This document shows, in pieces, positions 38,240 to 47,983 of a stretch of DNA of 64,000 bases (position 1 is the first letter of the stretch; each line of letters begins with the position of its first letter). This DNA comes from Loripinus fragilis (taxonomy: Eukaryota; Mollusca; Bivalvia; Lucinida; Lucinidae). The position numbers and the translations under genes were made by a program. The notes below the pieces were generated by a model. It was not told where the DNA came from, did no database searches, and saw only the letters and a program-made list of their open reading frames with translations. The DNA lies in the NCBI GenBank assembly GCA_964019695.1, contig OZ026525.1:64264253-64328252 (forward strand), in the 5' to 3' direction.

Positions 38240-39905
38240 AGTTCTCATAGATGTCATTTTATCAAAAATTATTTTTTCGAACCAAACTCCTTCATGCTTA
38301 TGTTCAATGTGTCTATGTTGTAAAGGCAACATATCAAATTGCTCCATCAAAAACTGTGGTAGGAGTTGATCGGCCCATGAAGATACCATCAATGCATATA
38401 CAAAAGCCTTGTTAGGGGAAAATTGTCTAAGTTCAAACAGCTGTCATCTTGTCAGAAATTATTATTTCCAAATCAAACTCCTTCATGCATATGTTCAATA
38501 TGTCTACATTGTATAGGCAAAGCATCAAATTGCTCCATCAAAAGCTGTGGTAGGAGTTGATCGGCCCATAAAGGCACTATCCATGCATATACAAAAGCCA
38601 TATAAGTAAAAAATTGTCTAAGTACTCACAGCTGTCATTTTGTCAAAAATTATTTTTTCTGAATCAAACTCCTTCATGCATATGTTCAATGTGTCTATAG
38701 TGAATAGGCAAAGTATCAAATTGCTCCATCGAAAGCTGTGGTAGGAGTTGATCTACCCATGAAGGCACCATCTATGCATATACAAAAGCCTTTTTTAGGG
38801 GAAAATTGTCTAAGTTCTCACAGCTGTCATTTTGTCAAAAATTATTTTTTCTGAACCGAACTCCTTCATGCATATGTTCAATGTGTCTATATTGAATAGG
38901 CAAATTATCAAACTGCTCCATCGAAAGCTGTGGTAGGAGTTGATCGGCCCATGAAGGCACCATCTATGCATATACAAAAGCCTTGTTAGGGGAAAATTGT
39001 CTAAGTTCTCACAGCTGTCATTTTGTCAAAAATTATTTTTTCTGAATCAAACTCCTTCATGCATATGTTCAATGTGTTCACATTATATAGGCAAAGTATC
39101 AAATTGTTCCATCATAAACTGTGGTAGGAGTTGATCGGCCCATGAAGGCACCATCTATTCATATACAAAAGCCTTATTAGGTAAAAATTGTCTAAGTTCT
39201 CACAGCTGTCATTGTGGTAGGAGTTGATCGGCCAATGAAGGCACCATCTATGCATATACAAAAGCCTTTTTTAGGGGAAAATTGTCTAAGTTCTCACAGC
39301 TGTCATTTTGTCAAAAATTATCTTTTCTGAATCAAACTCCTTCATGCATATGTTCAATGTGTCTTTATTGAATAGGCAAATTATCAAACTGCTCCATCGA
39401 AAGCTGTGGTAGGAGTTGATCGGCCCATGAAGGCACCATCTATGCATATACAAAAGCCTTGTTAGGGGAAAATTGTCTAAGTTCTCACAGCTGTCATTTT
39501 GTCAAAAATTAATTTTTCTGAACCAAACTCCTTCATGCATATGTTCAATGTGTTAACATTGTATAGGCAAAGTATCAAATTGTTCCATCAAAAGCTGTGG
39601 TAGGAGTTGATCGGCCCGTGTATGGCCTATAATAGCATAAGCATAAAACCCTATACAAAAAGCCATTTAGAACTACAAAGGGAAATAACTCTAATAGAAT
39701 TGGCCCCTAGCCCTTACTTTTTTGTTTAAAGTATTTGTCTTGCATATATGAACATGTTTGCAAGGTTTGATGAAAATCCAGCCATGACTCTTCAAATTAT
39801 TAAGGAAACAAAGTGTTACAGACGGACAGACGCACGCACGGACGGACGGACAACGTGAAAACAGTATACCCCACCACAAACAAAGTTTGCGTGGGGTATA
39901 ATTAA
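38240..39905 (+). mobile_element. Pearl-like element: about seven ~195-bp units, GACG run, terminal hairpin
   Basis: Units share CACAGCTGTCATTTTGTC, CTCCTTCATGCATATGTTC, GTGGTAGGAGTTGATCGGCC and AAGGCACCATCTATGC. The GTAGGAGTTGATC phrase occurs at about 38350, 38532, 38731, 38935, 39127, 39208 (short unit), 39411 and 39603. The 3' end has a GACG run (about 39820-39852) and a hairpin TATACCCCACCACAAAC / GTTTGCGTGGGGTATA (39865-39900). Confidence 0.83.
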
Positions 39906-39909
39906 AATA

Positions 39910-41300
39910 CTATCATATAATAAATTAAATGCTTATAATTTATCCTGACTTTGAAGAGTTGGAAAAAAGTGGAATGAAACGCCTCTGATTTAGTGGCGAA
40001 ACCACTAGGGTGTAGGGGCCAACCTTTTAGATAAGATTTGGGACGAAAGGACTAGACCACTAGGGGCGAACTGGCAGGGCTCGAAAATAGCACTCGTCCG
40101 CTCGTATTTACGAGTGCCTTGGGCTGCAGGGCAAGTGAAAATTTTGATACTTCTAGTGAAAATTTAATTTTTTCCCATATATACCAATATTTTCTGTGAT
40201 GCAGGGTAAGTGCCTATTTTAAGATATTTCGAGGCCTGACTGGTCATGGGGCGAAACAACTTGTTACCCCTAATGGTGTGGAAAATAAGGGGTGTGTTGG
40301 TAATGAGATCTCTAGCAAAGGATGGAGGTCCTCATTGAGTCATTGTCCCCACACCAGTATAGAGATGAGTGTATGTAATATGCTAAGCTTTGTCTTCCTG
40401 ATAGTCAATCAGCATTAAACTTATGAACATTCGACCTATATATTCGTCACTGATTCAAACTAACACAAATGACTGTGGTGTTTATACCATTGCATTTTGC
40501 AAGGAACCTGCTTATTTGCATTATGATAACTAGAAAATGAGGTCACGCCTTCTAAAATGCCTTCATAGCAGTGTTTAAGCCCTCCAGTAAAACATTTTAC
40601 TAACTGATCCAAGGCAGTACTTCATTTGTGGATTTTTTATGTTTTTTTCTGTCTTGTGTTTTCTATGCCTTTGTGAGTGTCTGTTTATTTGTGCCTTGTG
40701 GTCACCTACTGGGAAAGGGCTGACCTCTTGGCTCTTGTTTGTGGTGTCCAACTGTGAGTTTGTCACTTTCCCATTGGTATCCTGGGTCAGGTGTGGTACT
40801 TGATTGTATTGATTCCTGATCTTTGCACCCTTACTTACTTCTCACCAAATTTCCAAGCAAGCCAGTCTTTGCACCCTTACTTACTTCTCACCAAATTTCC
40901 AAGCAAGCCAGAACCAAGAAAGTTTTTTATAAAGGCCCACAAGGTCCAACTATACTACAGTACTTTTGCAGAATGTCAGAGAGTTTGAGAATCTTATTAA
41001 ATGCATGAATGGCAACTGCTTTTGCTTCATTGAACTTCATGGATATACTACAGAATAATGGACAAATCATGGAAATAATTTGGCATACCACGGATATCTT
41101 TTACTGATTCACGGAACAATAAAGGATAATCTCGCTTATTTTTCATGGATTTACGGAACTTTCCTCTGGTAAAACCTAGCAAAAGTTGATGTATTTTCTG
41201 TTATTTCAGTAAATCTGTGAAATTTCAATGTTTTGTCATGGCTGTTGAAGTTAGGTAGTCTTAAATTGAGGAAACTGCTGGAAAGGATGGGTCAGCTATT
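39910..41300. other. Intergenic, mostly without recognised elements
   Basis: No gene is supported. A 44-bp phrase (TTTGCACCCTTACTTACTTC onward) is tandemly duplicated at about 40822-40913. The rest is unremarkable. Confidence 0.55.
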
Positions 41301-41309
41301 TATATATAG

Positions 41310-42050
41310 TCTTTAGTTTGCAGACGACTGTGTCCTGTATAGCCTAGGAACATTTATTCTTTGCATGACTATCTTATTTTGCAGGAAGATCTTTACAGTC
41401 TTGCACTTTGGGAGGCTGATTGGCAAATGAAGTTAAAGGTTGTCAAATGTCACTGACTCGATCACTCTATGAGAGAGACTCGGCATTATTCACACAAACA
41501 TATCCTTCACACAGCTGCCTTCACGACTACACACTGCACCAGCAAACTTTGGAAAACGTTCAGTCCGCTAAATATCTTGGAATAAAGATCACGGAGAACA
41601 TGGATTGGGGTCAACATAACTCTGAAATTTCGTCCAAAGCAACTGAGACTTTAGGTTTCCTTCGCAAGAACTTAATTGGCTTTGACACCTACTAATAGAG
41701 TACTAAGGAGGTTGCATACAAAACTTTGGTACGCCCTAAACTGGAGTATGCATCACCTATTTGGAGCCCATATTGTAAAACTCAGATTCAACAGGTGGAG
41801 AAGGTACAGAGGATGGCAGCCCGTTGAACCTACAGGAGGTGGTGCAACACTAGTAGTGTTGGTGAGATGCTTGATGAGCTGCAATGGCAAACTCTGGAGG
41901 CCCAGAAGGATCAGTCCTCTCAACTTTTCTTCCACAAGATTAATTGTGGGATTATGGCAATTGATAAAGACAAGTACTTGACTCTGCCTCAGAGAAAAAG
42001 ATCTGCCAGGTCATCACAGGACTCACAGTATTGCAGGCCCCAGACTTAAA
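41310..42050 (+). pseudogene. LINE reverse-transcriptase relic (C-terminal ORF2 part)
   Basis: The catalytic FADDCVLY box is readable at about 41315. After a gap and stops come DYTLHQQTLENVQSAKYLGI, SSKATETLGFLRKNL, then after a frameshift AYKTLVRPKLEYASPIWSPY, VEKVQRMAARW, NTSSVGEMLDELQW and LPQRKRSARSS. This order is typical of the thumb and 3' end of jockey/CR1-like non-LTR elements. 5'-truncated and frame-shifted, so inactive. Confidence 0.9.
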
Positions 42051-42263
42051 GTGATGCCCTGAAGTATTCTTTTTTCCTAGAACTATTCCCCATTGGAGTT
42101 CAGGGCACTAATTTAAATGACACAGCCAGAAGGTTTTTTCTGTTTTTTTTTCTTCAAAATTTAATTATTTACACTCACCTCTAGCTGTAAATGATCAGAT
42201 TCTAATCGACAGAGTACACTGTGGTCATACCATCATCATGTTAGATGGCATGATAGACCACTA

Positions 42264-42722
42264 AGGCAATTTGGGGTTTGTCACCCACTCTGGTGTTATA
42301 GTAAAATTACCTTCAAATAAAGGTTGACAAAAATGAGAACTTTAGAATATGGTTGTTTCGAGATTGCATCCTCTAGTTAACAATCTCTGTGTTGTTTTGC
42401 CAAAACGGAGATAAAATCAGATTTTAAATGTGGTTTTTTTTACAGTTATATCAAAAATTTGTCAATTACGGCTTAGTCATAATTATATGGTTTGTCATTG
42501 TTTAATTATCCACGATGACAAAACCATAATTTGTGATTTCATGCCTAGACATCAAACGTTAAATTTTTCATTATTAAAGCTAAAAGATACAATGTGAATT
42601 TGATGAGCAAAAATCAACAGGAACCCAAGCAATTTTGGGCGTTTATCTGTGATTAAACCGAGAAATTGAACATGATGAGAAAGTTACCTAACACCCGAAT
42701 AAGTGATGAACCCCAAATTGCA
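42264..42722. mobile_element. MITE with ~33-bp imperfect inverted ends
   Basis: GCAATTTGGGGTTTGTCACC with TGGTGTTATAGTA at the left; the inverse of the right end reads GCAATTTGGGGTTCATCAC with CGGGTGTTAGGTA. Non-coding interior. Confidence 0.75.
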
Positions 42723-42734
42723 GTACGTAGGGTT

Positions 42735-44113
42735 TCTGGACATCTCGGCCCCTAACAAACTCGGCCCCTAACCAACTCGGTCCCTATATAATCTATATAA
42801 TGTACAGTTTTTTTTGCACAGAACGCATTGTAACTGGTGTTGTACGTGGCGCTATAGATGTTACATCTTTGTCAGGAAGCGACACCTTTATCACTGCCTC
42901 TTATATGCGAGCTGCGTTGGGTTTCGATAGTCTCGTGTGCTGCATCCATTATGTATTTCATTACTTCCCACATATTATCGTTCTGATATACATGATAATT
43001 CCTTTGCGAAACGGAAATGTTCTTTAAAGAAATCGAATTGTGTATAGGTAAACCTCGAAAAATTCAATTTTTCGAAATACCCCTAATTCGAAATGAATTT
43101 CGAACACATTGGAATCAGAGAATATAGGGCCTATTTATGAATAATTTCAAATATTTTGTTTTGTGTGCGTAAAAGAAACGCCTCCCCGGGACGTTTCTTT
43201 TACGCATACAAAATATTTGTTTGATAGGGAAAAACACTGAAAATAGATCATAATAATCATTTTTGAAGGTAGATATTTTTGTATTTTTATTCCTATAATT
43301 CGAACTCATGATAGTTCAAAATAAAATCTCTACTCCTATGACTTCGAATTCTCGAGATTCGACTGTATATTAAAAATGTCTAAAATTATCCAAGACTGGT
43401 ATCACCCATTCGATTTCCGTATATGTATGCTTTATTCGCAGAATGGTAGTCGAAAGCTCTGTCTAGTCTGTGCATTTGCGCAGGCTGGATTGAGCTTAAA
43501 CAAGTGTGATAAATGAACGATATCACTCCTTCGATTTTCACATGTTATGTATGATGCTTTAGCCACAACATTTTTTTTATCCGAGGAGCGGTCCAAAACT
43601 CTCTCGAGTCTGTGCATTTGCTGAGGCTCGATCATGAGAGCTTTAGCTTAACCAAGACCCATATCACCCATTTGATTGCTGCATATGTATGCTTTATCAC
43701 AGAATGGCGGCCAAAAGCTATGGTTTTCTCTCGTCAAGGCCCAATTCAAAATTCTCAACATCGAGACTCTCCCGGGTTTCATATAGGCCTAGAACGCTCA
43801 TACACGTTTGAGTAAACATACTGAACCTTTCTTTCACAAAAGTGGATAGCGTCAACATCATAAATTGCCAATATCCAACACAACATGCATTATCTGCATA
43901 CGTTTTTAATCGGCACTAATGTTTTTAACCAATGATTTGCATATATAATGAAACTAGCCAGCCTCCTGAATCATATTTCGGTTGGGGGCTGAGTTTGTAG
44001 GGGTCGAACTCGGTCCTCGAATATATGGGGGCCGAGTTTGTTAGGGGCCGAGTTTGTTAGGGGCCGAGTTTGTCAGAGGCCGAGTTTGTTAGGGGCCGAG
44101 ATGCCCCGGAATC
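42735..44113. mobile_element. Foldback element with tandemly repeated arms
   Basis: The left arm holds about three copies of ACTCGGCCCCTAAC-A units; the right arm holds about five copies of the inverse unit (GGGGCCGAGTTTGTTA). The outermost CATCTCGGCCCC is mirrored by GGGGCCGAGATG. The interior (1.2 kb) contains a nested Tigger-like element and three ~125-bp direct repeats (from about 43401, 43522 and 43661, TATCACCCATTCGATT). No transposase is visible. Confidence 0.85.
43040..43372. mobile_element. Tigger-like palindromic element nested in the foldback element
   Basis: GTAAACCTCGAAAAATTC at the left and GAATTCTCGAGATTCGACTG at the right, with a central hairpin AAGAAACGCCTCCCCGGGAC then GTTTCTTTTACGCA. 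Confidence 0.7.
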
Positions 44114-44834
44114 GTACGTAGTGGTATGAACACAGTGGAGTATACGAAAAAAGAAAGAAAAATACACATGCCGCTGATCAAAGCTTAAGTATTATACTTG
44201 AAGTCTCCCTGTAGCACTGATTATAAATGAAAATGTAGCATTAAGCAGAAGTTGGCAGTGAACAAATTTTAAAAGCCAATACTTGTTCTTGTGAAACTAT
44301 GAAAAAAGAATTTTTACGCCATCAAAGAGCTCTTTGAACATCAGTTGATATTGTCTAGCGAGAATAAATGTTAAACTTCTATTTCCGTTCATTCGATCTG
44401 CATGGTGAATACATACTTTATATTGTAAAACATTCAGAAGTGGCCACTGTCCGTCACGCACCTGTCTTGTATATTTCACAAGTTCGCAGAATTTAATGCA
44501 ACACCGTGCGGAAGTATCGAATGTAAACAATCCGCGAAATGTGCATCACAGCTTTCGCATGTTTTGTTGAGTTTCTCCCGTATATATGCTTGGTAACAGT
44601 TCCATTCTTTGGGTCATTTTGTGGAATTGAAGTTGTTCTGAGATTATCACTCCTGATATATGTTTACGTGTTGGTCAGCGAGTATATACCAAAATTTCTG
44701 GTAAGTCATTAGTTTTCGTGCCTACTGTTTTTCTTTCTCTATATACTGCCAGACCCTCTTTCGAGTATTATCGGCAGGTGCACTTTGTACACCTCTGGTT
44801 GCAACATGAAAGCCTACAAGTAACCATATCTAAA

Positions 44835-45062
44835 TTACTGTAGGATTCTTTAACCTGCACAGGGGGTGACTTTCCCTGCACAGGGGACATCCAGTTAAAG
44901 TCCCGATCCGAAGGACGATGCACTTATCTAGTGTCATCCCTGCAAATGACACTAGAGAAAGCTTGTTATGACACCGAAATTTTCCGCCCCCTGAGCGGGG
45001 ATCGAACCTGGGACCTCTAGTACCAGAGGCAAGTGCCTACCCACTGAGCTACCACGCTTTCA
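44835..45062 (-). mobile_element. tRNA-derived SINE (family C)
   Basis: The minus strand starts GTGGTAGCTCAGTGGGTAGG and has box B-like GGTTCGATCCCCGC, then a body with GCATCGTCCTTCGGATCGGG and CAGGGAAAGTCACC. The 5' and 3' acceptor-stem halves do not pair, so it is a SINE and not a tRNA gene. The pol III boxes look intact. Confidence 0.85.
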
Positions 45063-45064
45063 TC

Positions 45065-45160
45065 TACTGTTTTTGTTTGTTTTTGTCCCAGTCAACATTT
45101 TTTCAGCAATATTGGGACGGTTTTCTGGGTACCAGTACTAAACAGAGGTGCCTAATGTCG
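45065..45160 (-). mobile_element. SINE B, truncated
   Basis: Only the distal body remains: TTTGTCCCAGTCAACATTTT and GGTACCAGTACTAAACAGAGG. Confidence 0.65.
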
Positions 45161-45519
45161 AAAAACACCAATCAAAGTGTAGCATATTTGGAAGTGGTGT
45201 TGTATAACGAGCCAAGCAGCCAACTACTGGAGAGTTCCAGCAACCGTGGAAAAAGCTTACCCCTCTAATGCCACAGACTCCACGTAATGGATGCTAAGTC
45301 AATGCTCTGAAACCCTTAATTGGACCATATACACGTATCATGTTATGGCTGGAAACTTTCCAGGATGATGTGTCATAAGGTCACATAATACTAGCAAGGG
45401 TGTGTTGCAATATATAACGAAAGAGTGACCTTGTGTTATGCATGTAAAAGATCACATTTGCTGGCTGAAGCACTTATCTTGCTATGAAGGAAATCCTAAT
45501 CTGGACCATATCTATACAT

Positions 45520-45990
45520 CCATGCAACTACCAAGTTAGCAATATCTTCCAATTAAATGTCTAGAATAAGCTGTCAGAAGCATAAAAGAGGCAGTCTATT
45601 ATTGTCATCCAGGTACAAGACAAACTACATAAAAACTTATTCATTTCTACATGCTCATTTCAGTGGAACAATGAAAGTAGTTAAAAATTTGTCAAGAAAA
45701 GCTTATGGTGAAACACTTAATTATTGGAAAGACATATATTGTATATTCCAATGTGTACCAAAAATATATGTTGCTGAAAATAAGGACACTAGTTTTAAGT
45801 TTACATTTAAACCTAGTACCATGCCGGGGGGTACCATGTTCATTGCCTTTGCCTATTTTAAACATCTCAAACTGCCAATCAGTATAAGAATACCTGTCAC
45901 TACACCACAAATTGTTTAAATTTTCATGACAGCTATATCTCTAAATTTGATTTCACGAACTACCTTTTTGCTAACTTGGTAGTTGCATGG
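45520..45990. mobile_element. MITE (family Y), complete, with perfect 23-bp inverted ends
   Basis: 45520-45542 (CCATGCAACTACCAAGTTAG + CAA) is mirrored without mismatch at 45968-45990. An internal open frame of 120 codons has no recognisable protein and is probably fortuitous. Other copies: 26075-26253, about 50340-50790, and a fragment near 12290-12420. Confidence 0.88.
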
Positions 45991-45999
45991 TTGTAAGTG

Positions 46000-47180
46000 T
46001 ACAGCTTGAAGTTATCAGGAGATGGGGAAAACAGAATAAACAATCAAAAAACGGCCAGTGTTGTCTATTTATTGTTGGAGTAATCGACCAGTTTCTGTCA
46101 TGCAAAGACCTTTATCAAGATTGAAATTATATCATGATTTCACAGGTGCATTTGTCATAAGAAGATATACACCATTACACTTGCAATAATGTGCAAACTT
46201 CATAATTTATGAAGTGCAATTGGCAGAGCCTTAACATGTAGGTGTCCAATGGACACATTTCTAGTTGTACTGTAAGTATGTAACAGTACATATATGTGTT
46301 TGCACAATTGTTAGGAGCATCCATGTCCAATGGAAACTTTTCTAGCTGTACCATGTATATAAATTATGTAGACGGAGGTGACCAGATAAGGTTATTGTTG
46401 ACAACAATAAAACAATAAAATTATAATTGGATATCAACTTGAAAGATTCCTCATTATAATTTATGTTAAGATTAGTTCTGGGTAACCACTGTCATTTCTG
46501 TCACATCACTTTTGTTTTTCCGAATTGAACACCATTTCATTGCTTTAACACAAGATGTGAAGCTGAATTAAGATCTGGAGATTCTGTTCACATATGTCCA
46601 AGGAATAAGCTAGGGGGGCTAGGGTGAAATAGTCCCCCTAGGGGCTGAAATTTTGCCCTAAATGGGACTGCGGGAGAAGTGGGAGTCTCCCTAAAAAAAA
46701 AAATTTTTTTTGTAGTAATTTCATTCAGTCACCACACAAACACAAGCTGTGGTGACAATCTACTACCATCCTTCCATTTAATGACAATAGTATCATGTGT
46801 ACAGGTAATGGCTAATTTTCTTTTAAATTTACAGAAAATGCCGTATTTTGCGCTTTAACTTCTCCCCATCTGACTGTCACTTCTCCCTAATTTTCCTGGA
46901 GGGAGCACTCACTTCTCTCTACTGTCAGGCCCCAGCTTGAACCCTGATGTCTATCGTAATGATAGTACCATCTGCATAAAGGTCAGTAGAAAAATAATTC
47001 ACTTAAAGTTGCAAGTCATTAATAAAGATAAAAAAATACATGTGAAACAAATGAAATCCTAAAATGGAACCCTGAGAAACACTGAAACACCACTGAAAAG
47101 TTACTGTTTCAAATTCAGGCTTGTTATCATTTAAAAAATAGACACCTGCTATTGTTTTGTGCTAAGTAGGTGTTTGTTAT
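46000..47180. other. Intergenic, no recognised element
   Basis: No exon, SINE or inverted-terminal element that I can support. It should contain the promoter or first exon of the membrane-protein gene unless that lies further upstream, but I could not identify it. Confidence 0.45.
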
Positions 47181-47184
47181 ACAA

Positions 47185-47355
47185 CATAAGCATAGGGCCA
47201 GTTAAGCAAAATAATTTAGCGTAAAATTGCAATTATTTAAACATGTGGTTTGGGTGCTCAAAAGAACAGTCTCATTGAGATGTTTTTTTTGAGTACCCAC
47301 AACATATGTTTTGATTGAGAAATAAGAAATATCATTTTCAGTTACACACTCTTAT
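47185..47355. mobile_element. GAGACGG foldback MITE, copy 6
   Basis: Diverged palindrome (AACAGTCTCATTGAGATG core) ending GTTACACACTCTTATCT. Confidence 0.75.
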
Positions 47356-47752
47356 CTATATGATGGGGGCCTGCATAATAGATTCATTATCTAGACTATG
47401 CCATAAAGTTTAAACCATTTGATGCCCTTTTATCTGAAACCGATTCAGTGATACTAAATGCCCAACATCAATAGCCCATTTCCCGTTCAAAGACACACAA
47501 GCTTCTAAAAGCTTCCCACCCCCCACCCCCAACCCTCCTGTCGCCAAAAAAGTTGATGGTCCTGAGAATTCTTTATGCATCTCAGGGAAAAATTGATAAC
47601 AGATTTGAACGTGTAGGCTGATGTAGCTAAAATAAGGGCCAACCCAAAAATTAAGCTTGGTTTAGCTCACAAAAAATAAGCTCATCCCAGGATTATCCCA
47701 GCTGTTTGTTAATAACTTCATCTGTTTCAATACATTCTATACTTTTTTTCAG

Positions 47753-47983
47753 TTTTACATTGTTCCATATTTGAACATTGGTGTATTATGTCTGGTTGTG
47801 ATGTATGTTCCGGTTGGCATTATACCGTACCCTGTGATATGGCTCTATGACAAGATATTATGGCTGTCGGAACCAGTATTACTATTAATAGAGGTTGTGT
47901 TGCTGCTCAATTTTGTGATGCAATGTAGCCGGCAGGCGGCGGAGAAGATTGAAGAGGATGAGGACGAAGCATGGAAGTGGAAG
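47753..47983 (+). CDS. Membrane-protein gene, first recognised exon
   Basis: 231 bp, 77 codons; acceptor ACTTTTTTTCAG|TTTT, donor GAAG|GTATGG. Encodes two hydrophobic stretches (IGVLCLVVMYVPVGIIPY and LSEPVLLLIEVVLLLNFV) followed by an acidic tail, KIEEDEDEAWKWK. Its start is not a start codon. Confidence 0.75.

Noticed and set aside
44580..44702. First exon of the membrane-protein gene
   Set aside because: A good donor (TTTCTG|GTAAGT) ends a plausible non-coding segment, but nothing else supports it and 3 kb separate it from the first clear exon.
44990..45062. tRNA gene on the minus strand
   Set aside because: A and B boxes are present but the acceptor stem does not pair and the sequence continues into a SINE body.
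45557..45919. 120-codon open frame
   Set aside because: It lies wholly inside a 470-bp MITE with perfect ends, shows no known domain, and the other copies do not keep it open.
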